Positions 10,062 through 19,511 are shown, numbered from the stretch's first letter. The stretch: 64,000 nucleotides of DNA from JADKIH01 sp043747595 (GCA_043747595.1 JAYTOX010000065.1:14743-78742); one strand, 5' to 3'. Notes: generated from the letters alone by a model not told the origin. A program made the numbers and translations.

Positions 10062-10496
10062 TTATTTTTTAGGTTTATTTATAGTTCCAAAAGTTCTTAT
10101 GTAATCAACCAATTGCCACCTTTGACTTTCAGACAACGTTTGTTGGTATGATGCCATAGGGGGCCTTCCATTCGTTAATTTCCAAAATATAGCTCCATCA
10201 CTTTGCGATTGCACTTTAGATATTGTCAAATTCGCCGGACGAGGAGTTAATGCCAATCCTGCCATTCCATCGCCTTTCCCTTTATCACCATGACAAACTA
10301 CACATAGATGGACATATGTTTTTTTGCCTTCTGCTGTAGCATTTGCATCATTTTTAAATGGGTTAATTAAACTACTAGAGGATGCCGGCGCAAGCCAATC
10401 TCCTGCAAACATTTTAAACGAAGTATTAATAAGAATGAAAAATGAAATAGAAAGAATTTTAAAAAAATAACATATTTTTAGTTTTGAATTTTTCAT
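10062..10496 (-). CDS. Periplasmic c-type cytochrome
   Basis: 144 residues: N-terminal signal or anchor segment (about 7-27), then one cytochrome c domain with CVVCH (residues 65-69), HGDKGKGDGMAG and RPANL, and the likely Met ligand in RPPMASY. The GDGMAGLAL-to-PRPANL pattern is characteristic of cytochromes of the cytochrome c6/cbb3-associated class (family knowledge). It is the first gene of the four-gene operon, with 4 bases to the porin gene. Its promoter must lie in the long gene-free stretch upstream. Confidence 0.82.
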   Translation of the reverse strand: MKNSKLKICYFFKILSISFFILINTSFKMFAGDWLAPASSSSLINPFKNDANATAEGKKTYVHLCVVCHGDKGKGDGMAGLALTPRPANLTISKVQSQSDGAIFWKLTNGRPPMASYQQTLSESQRWQLVDYIRTFGTINKPKK

Positions 10497-11349
10497 GCAA
10501 TTTAATTTTGAAATTCTAATTTCTGTAATTAGTAGATTATAAACAATGAATTAATAACTAAATGTAAAGCGGAAGGAAAATGATGACTATGACTTGACTC
10601 AAAAACGAACAGTAAAAGAGATGACATTCGTCACCTTTCTTGTTTAAGCAAGGAAAATGAGAACCTATACCTAGCTCTCAATTAAACTAGTAAATGTTTG
10701 TATTTTTAAAAAATGATAATTTTATTGCAACCGATAGAATGAAAAAATGAAGGTTGACAAAGAACTTAAAGATAAGCGATACATTCATTAACCATCTTTT
10801 AAGGCGTAACTAAATTTTGAACTACTAAAATTTCGAATAAATGAGAATGTCACTTTTTCTGCAGATGAATGGTTATAGTTTTTTTAAAATTACAGCTGAG
10901 AATTTGTTTTATGTAAATGATCTACATTGTTTCTAAACCTTCATTTTCGCTTGTTTTAAACCAGTAATATTAAAAATGAAAATAATCCGGCTTAAATTTT
11001 AGCTGTATTCACGACCAACAAAAACACTAAAAGATTTTTTCACTGTTCAAATTCAGAATAAAAATCGCTTTTCATTCATGATTTTGTTAGAAAACTTATT
11101 TATCAATACGAAGAAAATGCCTTTGTGGGAATAAATCAGTTAGTAATTAAAACACCGTCTCTACAACATGGAATTTACATTTTCTCTTTGCTATCAAATT
11201 CGTCATTTATACAAACGAAAATAATGAATTCAGGTTATTAAAGTAAATTGATGGGATATTGTTCTCTCCGTAATAGTATTAAATAATTTTTAAAAAGTCG
11301 GAAGATGTTGTACTAAAAAAATTAATCTATTCATATTTTTAAATCTCGA
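10497..11349. other. Gene-free AT-rich stretch, 853 bp
   Basis: The longest region of the left half without a gene. No ORF here looks protein-like, and I see no tRNA or strong terminator. A short dyad TGAC-ATTC-GTCA at 10622-10633, about 126 bases upstream of the cytochrome start, resembles a CRP/FNR-family half-site pair. It is short enough to occur by chance. The region separates the cytochrome operon from a minus-strand DUF1801 gene and probably contains the cytochrome promoter. Confidence 0.45.
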
Positions 11350-11829
11350 TTACCTATTATTAATTTCGGTTTTTCTTCCTTTCAAATGCTTTTCACATAT
11401 TTGAATCCAATCTTCCGGTGTTATTTTACCAGCCAATTCTCCAATTAATCGAAATGGGATCTTATCTAGCTTTTTAAAACGCACACAACTTTTTCCCATA
11501 TCCAACTTCCCTACTTCAGCCTTTTCGTATTCGCCCACAAACCACTCGAGTAATTTTGGACTTCCATAAATTCCCATGTGATACATGGCAATGAAGTTTT
11601 TTTGCGAAGCAATACATAAAAATGGTAATGCCAGCTTCGGATTTACATGGTAGCCTCTCGGATAAAGTGAATGAGGGACGACATACGCTATCATGCCAAA
11701 CTCAATCACCTCTTTGAATCCTTTTGGAAGATTAGTTTTTATCGTTTTTCGAAGCAACTTTATTGCATCTCGCCGCTCTTCCGCCAGAGATTCTATATAT
11801 TCAATAACAGTAATAGCCTCGCTTTTCAT
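11350..11829 (-). CDS. DUF1801 (YdhG-like) protein
   Basis: 159 residues with the family pattern: an N-terminal helix (IEYIESLAEERRDAIKLLRK), then KGFKEVIEFGMIAYVVPHS, ALPFLCIASQKNFIAMYHMG and a C-terminal CVRFKKLDKIPFRLIGEL-like segment. DUF1801 proteins are small, soluble and of unknown biochemical role; some relatives are called iron-chaperone frataxin-like, which I do not infer here. It lies alone on the minus strand, downstream of a terminator. Confidence 0.8.
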   Translation of the reverse strand: MKSEAITVIEYIESLAEERRDAIKLLRKTIKTNLPKGFKEVIEFGMIAYVVPHSLYPRGYHVNPKLALPFLCIASQKNFIAMYHMGIYGSPKLLEWFVGEYEKAEVGKLDMGKSCVRFKKLDKIPFRLIGELAGKITPEDWIQICEKHLKGRKTEINNR

Positions 11830-11883
11830 TGTTGTTGTTTATCAAAATATATTTTGTAAAAATAACATTTTAAAATTTATACA

Positions 11884-11915
11884 TAAAAAAAGAGCAAGGA
11901 TCTCTCATTGCTCTT
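11884..11915 (-). terminator. Intrinsic terminator of the methyltransferase gene
   Basis: Read on the minus strand, AAGAGCAA, a 10-base loop and TTGCTCTT are followed by a run of T. It begins about 20 bases after the stop of the methyltransferase gene. Confidence 0.75.
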
Positions 11916-11934
11916 CCAATTTAATTTTGCTCTA

Positions 11935-12660
11935 CTATTTTACCAAATCTTTAATCTTAAAAAATATTTTTTTCGTAAATGTCATTTTTCCGTTCGTCAT
12001 CCAAGTAATCATTGAATGAGGCACTATCGATTTCCAAGTATAAAATTCCTTGAAAAACATACCATCACGATTATCTTCTTTCGTTTTTTGGAATAAAGAG
12101 AAATTTCTTAATGGAGTAGACACATACTTATAATTCGTTTTGTTGCTCTTTATAAATTTCTCTACCAAGCGTGTGCTTCTCATCCATGTATCGTGAAGCA
12201 AAACATAACCATTCAACTCTAACAAAAGATCTGCATAGTAAAAGTCCACCAAAATTCCATCAAATTTATGATCGCCATCAACAAAAATAAAATCGAACTT
12301 TCTATTTTCTTTATGCAATGCTGGTAGAACATTATGAGAAAAGTCGGGACGGAAATCTAATTTATCGATGAGATTTAATTTCTCGATATTCTTCAACCCC
12401 ATTTCTCCATAATTCTTTTGAAAAGGATCGCATGCAATATGCTTTGCTTGAGTGGCAGACATAATATGCGATGCAGAACGAGCAAAAGCAAACCCTATTT
12501 CCAATGTATTCTTTAAATTATTTTTGATAATAAAATCATAAATGAATTTAGCTTCCTCTTTTTTAACTGCGGAATAGGTGTCCCATTCCGGAATCTCAAT
12601 AATTTTATTTATTTCTTCCGGTATCATTTTAGTTTTAACAGATTTTGGTTCCCAACCCAT
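11935..12660 (-). CDS. Class I SAM-dependent methyltransferase (Methyltransf_24 type)
   Basis: 241 residues. The Rossmann motif I region is NTLEIGFAFARSASHIM (about residues 54-70), followed by the acidic strand end HIACDPFQKNYGEMG. A DFIFVDGDHKFDGILVD motif is typical of the O-methyltransferase/Methyltransf_24 group often associated with glycan or surface-polymer genes. There is no signal peptide, so it acts in the cytoplasm. A good promoter match lies 44-74 bases upstream and a terminator lies downstream, so it is a single-gene unit. The substrate is unknown. Confidence 0.78.
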   Translation of the reverse strand: MGWEPKSVKTKMIPEEINKIIEIPEWDTYSAVKKEEAKFIYDFIIKNNLKNTLEIGFAFARSASHIMSATQAKHIACDPFQKNYGEMGLKNIEKLNLIDKLDFRPDFSHNVLPALHKENRKFDFIFVDGDHKFDGILVDFYYADLLLELNGYVLLHDTWMRSTRLVEKFIKSNKTNYKYVSTPLRNFSLFQKTKEDNRDGMFFKEFYTWKSIVPHSMITWMTNGKMTFTKKIFFKIKDLVK

Positions 12661-12703
12661 TTCACTCCGTAAATTAAAGATTTGTTGATTGCAATCGGGG
12701 GCA

Positions 12704-12734
12704 CAAAGCTAAAAAAAAGACCTAAATTAACAAG
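12704..12734 (-). promoter_or_regulatory. Bacteroidota-type promoter for the methyltransferase gene
   Basis: Minus-strand -7 box TAGCTTTG (12704-12711) fits TAnnTTTG exactly, with CTTG 19 bases upstream as the -33 element. The predicted transcript start is about 40 bases before the start codon. Confidence 0.65.
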
Positions 12735-12799
12735 GCAGAACTATAGCCGAATTTCCAAGAACAGCTTTCCCCTTCCATGTTCATTTTCAACGATTAAAC

Positions 12800-13825
12800 T
12801 CAAGCAATCGTCATCGACTTCATGTGACTCTTTACTCTCTCTTCAATAATACTGAGCGGTGATGCTATTGCATTTACATATTGGTAATTGCCTTCCCGTT
12901 TATTTTCAATTGAAAGCTGGATTGGACAGGCTTCACTTTGTACGCCATTTACTTTAAACTTGCCAGAAAGATGGTCATAGAATACATAGGGCGCACCTGA
13001 AGATCCAAATCGAAAATATCCTTTTATAAGATACCTAATCCCTTCGATTCTATAATTGCCTCCAAATGGATCGTTGAACATATTGAAGTGGTCAACATAG
13101 CCTTCAATTTGCGCTTTGCTTATCATTCGCCCAATTTCATTAGTCGTTGAGCTTTGCAAACAGTAGAAATCCTTTTTATCGTCAGTGAAAACAGAATAAT
13201 CGGGTTCCAAGAATGGCAAGCTCGCAATAACTTCAAGAGGTGTATTCACAATTTTATACAGAGCTATATCATCGGCATAAAAAGCTTCTACTAATTCCAC
13301 ATCCAATAAAAATGTATGTTTGTTAATTATCTCTTCATAAAACGAATTGCTTGCATTGAAATAATTTGTCAAATTTTCATTCATATAGAAACTCGGAAAA
13401 CTAAACTGAATTAGTAATTTAGATTTCACAACTTCCTTTTCCATGAGTGTAATCCACCTTAAATCATAATTAATCTGTTTAAGAATTTCTCTCATAATGG
13501 ATACATCGTTCGGATTATTGAAACGCTCATATCTTTTGTTTGAAAGCGTATCTAACGGAAAACAATTATCAAACATCTGAATCTGCGCAGGATTTAAATG
13601 AGGGTAAATCTCGCTCATATAAATTGTGTTATCGATCGATTTAAACAAAGGAGTCATGGTACGGAGATTATGCGCTACTGAAAGAACGAATCCATTACCT
13701 ATGTGAAAAGCACAAATGTTATTTTCGAATTTCCTCCTCTGCGGATCTTTTGAATCTTGAACACTCATGATTCTGAAAAGTGGAGAAAACTGCTCACTGA
13801 TCAATTCAAATTGTTTACTCTGCAT
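12800..13825 (-). CDS. Trypsin-like (chymotrypsin-fold) serine protease homologue
   Basis: 341 residues. The catalytic triad of the PA clan can be read in order: His52 in FVLSVAHNL, Asp185/186 in YADDIALYKI, and Ser276 in FRFGSSGAPYV. The spacing is longer than in trypsin because of an insertion between His and Asp. No N-terminal signal peptide is seen (MQSKQFELISEQFSPLFRIM), so it appears cytoplasmic, which is unusual for this clan and recalls proteases of bacterial defence or conflict systems. It has no obvious partner. Its left neighbour (GNAT) is 48 bases upstream on the same strand. Confidence 0.65.
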   Translation of the reverse strand: MQSKQFELISEQFSPLFRIMSVQDSKDPQRRKFENNICAFHIGNGFVLSVAHNLRTMTPLFKSIDNTIYMSEIYPHLNPAQIQMFDNCFPLDTLSNKRYERFNNPNDVSIMREILKQINYDLRWITLMEKEVVKSKLLIQFSFPSFYMNENLTNYFNASNSFYEEIINKHTFLLDVELVEAFYADDIALYKIVNTPLEVIASLPFLEPDYSVFTDDKKDFYCLQSSTTNEIGRMISKAQIEGYVDHFNMFNDPFGGNYRIEGIRYLIKGYFRFGSSGAPYVFYDHLSGKFKVNGVQSEACPIQLSIENKREGNYQYVNAIASPLSIIEERVKSHMKSMTIA

Positions 13826-13873
13826 AATGTTCCTTGTATTAATTCTAATCGTTAAATTATAAATCGAGACTCA

Positions 13874-14320
13874 CTACGGTTTAGTTATTCGCAGCCAATC
13901 ACTTTTGGTCATTTCAAATTTTATTTCTCTTTGCCCATGCAGCCCTACTTCGACCCAGCCTTGCATTCGATAAAACAATTCCGCTCGCGTACCTGGATCT
14001 GTTCCTAACCAAACAGCTTTGTCGGTAGCTTTAAAATACCAATCTAACATTAACTGATGGAGTTTTTTTCCAATTCCTGTGCTTTCATATTCAGGTAAAA
14101 TAAATAACGCCCAAACATTATTATCGACTAAGTCTATAATACAGAAACCTACAATCAGATTGGCAATTTCACAAACCCAACCTTTGCCTCTTTCCTTTAA
14201 ATAAATTTCGCAATCTTTCACTGTTACCTTACTAGGATCAGTTAAGCGATTTTCTTTTACTGCAAATCGCACTTTGAAAATCTGCTCGATGTCTGTGAGT
14301 AGCGCTTCGCGAAATATCAT
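13874..14320 (-). CDS. GNAT-family N-acetyltransferase
   Basis: 148 residues covering one GNAT fold. The acetyl-CoA loop is in LPEYESTGIGKKLHQLMLDW (Q/RxxGxG/A variant), and motif B includes TDPGTRAELFYRMQGWVEVG. It is soluble with no signal peptide. It follows prfC by 36 bases on the same strand. The substrate cannot be predicted. Confidence 0.82.
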   Translation of the reverse strand: MIFREALLTDIEQIFKVRFAVKENRLTDPSKVTVKDCEIYLKERGKGWVCEIANLIVGFCIIDLVDNNVWALFILPEYESTGIGKKLHQLMLDWYFKATDKAVWLGTDPGTRAELFYRMQGWVEVGLHGQREIKFEMTKSDWLRITKP

Positions 14321-14356
14321 ACTCGTTCAGTTTGTCAAATAATTTTTACTTCAATA

Positions 14357-15961
14357 TTACAGCACTTCAGTTTTAGCATTTTTAAATTCAGAAGTCGTAT
14401 GAAAGTGAATTGCAGGGAAACTTGTTTTAATCATTTTTAGCATCCACTCGCTCTCTGACAAATAAACAGGATTCTCTTCTTTGTCATAGGCAATTTGACT
14501 ATTTCGGTTACTAATAAACTGATCGAGTTGCGTGTCGGTATCGCCGGTTATCCAGTATGCTTTTGTAAAGCTCAGTGGACGAAAATCACATTTTGCACCG
14601 TACTCATGTTCTAATCGAAACTTTATTACATCAAATTGAAGTTCACCAACTGTTCCAACTAATTTTCTGTTACCGGGCTGCTGAGTAAATAACTGTGCAA
14701 CTCCTTCTTCCGTTAATTGCTGAATACCTTTCTCTAATTGTTTCGCTTTAAAAGGATCGCGGTTTTCTACTTCTTTAAATATTTCAGGCGAAAAACTAGG
14801 GATACCTTTGTAGTGGAGCATTTCTCCTTCAGTTAGAGTATCACCAATTTTAAAAATTCCATTGTCGTACAATCCAATTACATCGCCTGGAAATGCTTCT
14901 TCGATCAACGTTTTTTCATTGGCCATGAAGGATGTCGGATTCGTAAATCGAACTTTTTTATCGATGCGTGTATGGAAATAAAATTTATTCCGTTCAAATC
15001 TTCCCGAGCAAATTCTAAGAAAAGCAATTCGATCGCGATGATTCGGATCTAGATTGGCATGGATCTTAAATACGAATCCGCTAAATTTATTTTCTGTGGC
15101 AATTACTTCTCGCTCCTCCGCTTCTCGTGATGCCGGCTCCGGTGCTATTTCTAAAAATGTTTTTAATAATTCTAAAACTCCAAAATTATTTACAGCACTT
15201 CCGAAGAATACAGGTGCAATTAAACCATCACGATAAAGTTCTTTACTGAACGGTTCAAACACGCCTTCAACTAAATCAATATCTTCTCGCAATTTATTGG
15301 CAAATTTATCTCCAATAAGTTTATCGAGAGAAGTGTCGGTTAACTCAACAATCGTTGCTTTGTTTTCAGAGATTCCGGTTTTATTCGCTTCAAACAAATT
15401 TAGCTCTTCGTGATACATATTGTAAACACCTTGAAACGACTCACCCTGACTAATGGGCCACGTCAATGGGCGAACATGTATTTTTAATTTATCTTGCAAT
15501 TCATCGAGTAAGTCGAAAGGATCTTTTCCTTCTCTGTCCATTTTATTGATGAAAATAATTACCGGCGTACTTCTCATTCTACAAACAGCCATTAATTTTT
15601 CTGTTTGCTCTTCTACTCCTTTTATACAATCGACTACAAGTATAACGGAGTCAACTGCAGTTAAGGTCCTATATGTATCTTCCGCAAAATCTTTGTGACC
15701 GGGAGTGTCTAGAATGTTTACTCGTTTTCCGGCATAATCAAAACCCATCACTGAAGTGGCCACAGAAATTCCTCTCTGTTTTTCAATCTCCATAAAATCG
15801 GAAGTCGCCGACTTTCTAATTTTATTACTCTTTACCGCTCCTGCAGTATTGATAGCACCACCAAATAGCAGAAACTTCTCGGTTAACGTTGTTTTCCCGG
15901 CATCGGGGTGAGAAATAATGGCAAATGTTCTTCTCTTTGCTATTTCTTTGTCTAATTCCAT
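14357..15961 (-). CDS. prfC: Peptide chain release factor 3
   Basis: 534 residues, the usual RF3 length. The translational GTPase signature is complete: G1 SHPDAGKTTLTEKF (residues 18-31), switch region KQRGISVATSV, G3 DTPGHKDFAEDTYR and G4 INKMDREG. Domains II and III follow with the RF3-specific PRPLTWP, GVAQLFTQ and GTVGELQFDVIKFRLEHEYG. RF3 removes RF1/RF2 from the ribosome after peptide release, using GTP. It is the first gene of a possible prfC-GNAT unit and is transcribed divergently from cvfB. Confidence 0.96.
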   Translation of the reverse strand: MELDKEIAKRRTFAIISHPDAGKTTLTEKFLLFGGAINTAGAVKSNKIRKSATSDFMEIEKQRGISVATSVMGFDYAGKRVNILDTPGHKDFAEDTYRTLTAVDSVILVVDCIKGVEEQTEKLMAVCRMRSTPVIIFINKMDREGKDPFDLLDELQDKLKIHVRPLTWPISQGESFQGVYNMYHEELNLFEANKTGISENKATIVELTDTSLDKLIGDKFANKLREDIDLVEGVFEPFSKELYRDGLIAPVFFGSAVNNFGVLELLKTFLEIAPEPASREAEEREVIATENKFSGFVFKIHANLDPNHRDRIAFLRICSGRFERNKFYFHTRIDKKVRFTNPTSFMANEKTLIEEAFPGDVIGLYDNGIFKIGDTLTEGEMLHYKGIPSFSPEIFKEVENRDPFKAKQLEKGIQQLTEEGVAQLFTQQPGNRKLVGTVGELQFDVIKFRLEHEYGAKCDFRPLSFTKAYWITGDTDTQLDQFISNRNSQIAYDKEENPVYLSESEWMLKMIKTSFPAIHFHTTSEFKNAKTEVL

Positions 15962-16320
15962 ATAAGCAGCATCAATTAATGGCCGCGAAGGTACAAAACA
16001 GACTTAGGTAAATGAGATGTAAAGGCAATGTATATTGAAATTCTCGACAAAAATTCTCGATTTGAAGCACTTTTTTGTACTTGTATTATGGCCTTCACTT
16101 ATATTGACGAGAATAAACAAAAAATACAATCTCATTTATCAAACATTCGGCAGAAACAGTCCGCTATTATTAAATCTTCTAGTGTGAAAACTGCTACATA
16201 TCATGATAAAAAGGACAATTTAAAAAGGAATGAGACTTGTTAGTTACTCGAAACTCGGCTTTATTTTAGGAAAAATACCACTTAATGGCCTTAGTATACC
16301 AATAAACACCTGCACTTTCG

Positions 16321-16328
16321 TACCTTTG
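16321..16328 (+). promoter_or_regulatory. -7 promoter box upstream of cvfB
   Basis: TACCTTTG matches TAnnTTTG exactly and ends 18 bases before the ATG at 16347. It places the transcript start near 16333, so the in-frame codons upstream of 16347 cannot be translated from this promoter. No clear -33 TTTG was found at the right distance. Confidence 0.6.
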
Positions 16329-16346
16329 CAGCTAAATAAAATTAGA

Positions 16347-17177
16347 ATGGAAATTGGTCAGTACAATGAATTAGAAGTAAAATCGAAAGCAATAATTGGT
16401 GTGTACTTAACGGATGGCGAAAACGATGTTCTCCTACCTAAAAAATACATCGATGAAATGCCGGAGGTAGGTGACCACATGGACGTTTTCATTTATCTCG
16501 ACAATGACAATCGACCTATTGCAACAACTCTTAAACCAAATGCAGTAGTTGGCGATTTCGCTTTTATGGTTGTTAAAGAAGTAAATGAGCATGGTGCTTT
16601 TTTAGATTGGGGAATTGCGAAGGATTTATTTGTTCCGTTTTCAGAGCAACGAATGGATATGAGAGTTGGCGGAAATTATCTCGTTTATGTTTTTATCGAC
16701 GACCATTCTCAGCGAATAGCTGCAACTACAAAATGGCATAAACACATTTCAAAAGAACATACTCTTCAGGAAGATGATGAAGTGCAATTACTAATTGCAG
16801 AAAAAACGGAATTGGGAATGCGTGCAATTATTAACAATACAAACGAAGGACTAATATTTGCAAATGAAATTTTCGGCGAACTTAAATTTGGCGATAAACG
16901 AAGAGGATACATTAAAGCCATTCGCGACGACGGAAAAATAGATTTACGCTTACAGCCAAAAGGGTACGAACAGGTAGAAGATAGTAAATTTCTTATTCTT
17001 CATTATTTGAAAACAAATAATGGAAAAATTTCATTAGGCGATAAAAGTCCGGCAGAAGCAATTTATGCTGAATTAAAAATGAGTAAGAAAAATTTCAAGA
17101 AAACAATTGGAGGGCTTTACAGAGACCGATTAATTCTCTTAGGCGACTATGAAATATCTTTGATCGAATCGGAATAA
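16347..17177 (+). CDS. cvfB: CvfB-family S1-domain RNA-binding protein
   Basis: 276 residues from the ATG at 16347 (MEIGQYNELEVKSK). The reading frame is open upstream to 16230, but the promoter box at 16321-16328 lies inside that extension, so the shorter start is chosen. S1-like beta-barrels appear in tandem: GVYLTDGENDVLLPKKYI, then EHGAFLDWGIAKDLFVPFSE, then GLIFANEIFGELKFGDKRRG. A C-terminal winged helix follows (SKKNFKKTIGGLYRD). CvfB (YitL) homologues bind RNA and affect virulence-factor or stress mRNA in Firmicutes; the Bacteroidota role is not defined. Confidence 0.85.
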   Translation: MEIGQYNELEVKSKAIIGVYLTDGENDVLLPKKYIDEMPEVGDHMDVFIYLDNDNRPIATTLKPNAVVGDFAFMVVKEVNEHGAFLDWGIAKDLFVPFSEQRMDMRVGGNYLVYVFIDDHSQRIAATTKWHKHISKEHTLQEDDEVQLLIAEKTELGMRAIINNTNEGLIFANEIFGELKFGDKRRGYIKAIRDDGKIDLRLQPKGYEQVEDSKFLILHYLKTNNGKISLGDKSPAEAIYAELKMSKKNFKKTIGGLYRDRLILLGDYEISLIESE

Positions 17178-17238
17178 AAAAATCGATTTATTTTTTTTAA
17201 AAAAACGCAAAGCACGCCTTCGAGTCTTATCAAAAAAA

Positions 17239-17925
17239 TCAAGTAATATTTCCGTCTGTCTTAAATTTAAATCCAAGCCTTTTTCCTGTTGCAATTCTCG
17301 ATTGCAACGAAGCGTCAATTACATCTCCTACTCGAATTTGATCTTGCTGTTCGAATGGCGGAGTAAATGAGTCAAACTGCATACTGAAAATAACAGTAGC
17401 TTCAATTATTTCGTAAAGCACATTTTCATTGACCACCAATGACGAAAAATCGTTGTAAAGATTTCCAATCTGCTTCATTCCTTCCACAAAAAAATGATTT
17501 TCTTTATTAATAAATATTCGTCCAATTAAATACCCGAGATCGTTTACTCGATTGTATTTGAAACTATCAGCAAGAAAATTATAAATAAATATTTTTCCGC
17601 AATATGCTCGGTCTTTATCTTCTTGAACATAGGGCGACTTCCAAACTGAATGTGTTGAATCGAACGTAAAAATATTTGAATGTATCACAAACAATAAAGT
17701 TTCATCGCCTATTGTAAACTCAGCTTCGAATTCACCGTTGTCTCTATATGAAACTATCATATCGCCTGAAAGCCCCTTAACTTTAATGGCGAGTTCGGAA
17801 CTTAGTTGACTAAGAAGCCCACGCAAAGAATTAAAAACATCTTTTGTTTTTTCATAGACCTGTTGTTTCAGAATTACCTTCTGACGTAACAATTCTATAA
17901 TAGCTTCTTTGCTTTGATCTGACAT
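17239..17925 (-). CDS. Conserved hypothetical protein downstream of proS
   Basis: 228 residues, soluble, with an N-terminal helical segment (SKEAIIELLRQKVILKQQVYEK) and a beta-rich core (DGEFEAEFTIGDETLLFVIH, with FTFDSTHSVWKSPY). I do not recognise a characterised family. It starts 6 bases after the proS stop on the same strand, so the two are probably cotranscribed. No catalytic motif or metal ligands stand out. Confidence 0.65.
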   Translation of the reverse strand: MSDQSKEAIIELLRQKVILKQQVYEKTKDVFNSLRGLLSQLSSELAIKVKGLSGDMIVSYRDNGEFEAEFTIGDETLLFVIHSNIFTFDSTHSVWKSPYVQEDKDRAYCGKIFIYNFLADSFKYNRVNDLGYLIGRIFINKENHFFVEGMKQIGNLYNDFSSLVVNENVLYEIIEATVIFSMQFDSFTPPFEQQDQIRVGDVIDASLQSRIATGKRLGFKFKTDGNIT

Positions 17926-17931
17926 GACAAT

Positions 17932-19401
17932 TTAATAGGCTCGGGCAAAAACGACTCTCCCGCTCGATGGGTTTCCGGTGTAAATACATTTTCCAACTTC
18001 CTTTGTCTGATCCAAAGGAATACATCTGATTGTTGCTTTTGTTTCTTCTTTGATTTTATTTTCTGTTTCTGCTGTTCCATCCCAATGAGCAAGTATAAAT
18101 CCGCCTTCATCGAGTCTTGACTTAAACTCATCAAACGTATCTACTTTGTAAGTATGATTATCACGGAAATCAGATGCTCTACGATAAATATTATCCTGAA
18201 TCTGTTCGAGCAAATGCTCAATCTTAATTGCAAGATCGGTGAGTTGCATAACCGATTTTTCTTTCGTATCGCGTCGAGCTACTTCTACGGTACCATTTTC
18301 CAAATCACGAGGACCAATAGCGATGCGAATTGGAACACCTTTTAATTCATACTCAGCAAATTTCCATCCCGGCTTGTGTGTATCTCGACTATCAAATTTT
18401 ACAGAAATATTTTTTGCTTTCAGTTCTGTAATCAATTTGTTCACTACTTCCGAAATTTTCTGCAGCTGTTCTTCTCCTTTATAAATTGGAACTATAACAA
18501 CTTGAATCGGTGCCAATTTAGGAGGTAAAACTAATCCATCATCATCGCTATGAGCCATCACTAAAGCGCCCATTAAACGAGTTGAAACTCCCCATGAAGT
18601 TGCCCAAACAAATTCTTGTTTCCCTTCCTTACTCATAAACTTTACATCGAAAGCCTTGGCGAAATTTTGTCCGAGGAAATGTGATGTACCGGCTTGCAAC
18701 GCTTTTCCATCTTGCATCATTGCCTCGATGCAATAGGTATCTAGCGCTCCGGCAAAACGTTCATTCGCTGTTTTGAGACCTTTGATAACAGGTATTGCCA
18801 AGGTTTTTTCAGCGAACTCAGCATATACATCCAACATTTTTCTAGTCTCTTCTACCGCTTCCTCAGAAGTTGCATGAGCCGTATGTCCTTCTTGCCAAAG
18901 AAATTCAGTAGTGCGTAAAAAAAGACGTGTTCTCATTTCCCAACGAACCACATTAGCCCATTGATTAACTAAAATTGGAAGGTCGCGGTACGATTCTATC
19001 CATCCTCGATAAGTATTCCAGATAATTGTTTCAGATGTAGGACGAACAATTAATTCTTCTTCCAATTTAGCATCAGGGTCAACCATGACTCCTCCCTTAC
19101 CGTCATTTTTTAATCGGTAATGAGTTACAACGGCACATTCTTTGGCGAAGCCTTCAACATGCGAAGCTTCTTTAGCAAAAAACGACTTCGGAATAAAGAG
19201 TGGGAAGTACGCATTCGAATGACCCGTTTCTTTGAATTTCAGATCGAGAATTGCTTGCATTTTTTCCCAGATAGCATAGCCATAAGGTTTTATAACCATA
19301 CATCCGCGAACAGCAGAATTTTCGGCTAAATCGGCTTTAACAACAAGGTCTTGATACCATTGAGAATAATTCTCGGCTCGTGAAGGAAGTTCTTTACTCA
19401 T
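17932..19401 (-). CDS. proS: Prolyl-tRNA synthetase (short, archaeal/eukaryote-like type)
   Basis: 489 residues from the ATG at 19401 (MSKELPSRAENYSQWY); the frame is open 13 codons further but a promoter box at 19438 and homology favour this start. Class II motifs: motif 2 VVRWEMRTRLFLRTTEFLWQ (residues about 147-166) and motif 3 GALVMAHSDDDGLVLPP. The HGTH-like entry motif is GTSHFLGQNFAKAFD. The C-terminal anticodon-binding domain begins at QVVIVPIYKG. There is no INS editing domain, so it belongs to the ProS type 3 group common in Bacteroidota. It charges tRNA-Pro. Confidence 0.95.
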   Translation of the reverse strand: MSKELPSRAENYSQWYQDLVVKADLAENSAVRGCMVIKPYGYAIWEKMQAILDLKFKETGHSNAYFPLFIPKSFFAKEASHVEGFAKECAVVTHYRLKNDGKGGVMVDPDAKLEEELIVRPTSETIIWNTYRGWIESYRDLPILVNQWANVVRWEMRTRLFLRTTEFLWQEGHTAHATSEEAVEETRKMLDVYAEFAEKTLAIPVIKGLKTANERFAGALDTYCIEAMMQDGKALQAGTSHFLGQNFAKAFDVKFMSKEGKQEFVWATSWGVSTRLMGALVMAHSDDDGLVLPPKLAPIQVVIVPIYKGEEQLQKISEVVNKLITELKAKNISVKFDSRDTHKPGWKFAEYELKGVPIRIAIGPRDLENGTVEVARRDTKEKSVMQLTDLAIKIEHLLEQIQDNIYRRASDFRDNHTYKVDTFDEFKSRLDEGGFILAHWDGTAETENKIKEETKATIRCIPLDQTKEVGKCIYTGNPSSGRVVFARAY

Positions 19402-19437
19402 AATATGTTTGGTACGGTGTTTGTAAATCGTCAGTAA

Positions 19438-19445
19438 CAAAAGTA
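19438..19445 (-). promoter_or_regulatory. -7 promoter box for proS
   Basis: TACTTTTG on the minus strand (CAAAAGTA as written) fits TAnnTTTG. It predicts a leader of about 33 nt before the chosen proS ATG. The -33 region is not convincing. Confidence 0.5.
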
Positions 19446-19511
19446 ATAATTATAATAGGACGTTAAAATTACTACAGAAATATTACTCAAAAGATTGAAA
19501 GGGAACATCCA

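Noticed and set aside
16028..16346. Open frames upstream of cvfB, including a 71-aa frame and a 39-codon extension of cvfB
   Set aside because: The promoter box TACCTTTG at 16321-16328 lies inside, and the sequence does not look like protein; cvfB homology begins at the ATG at 16347.
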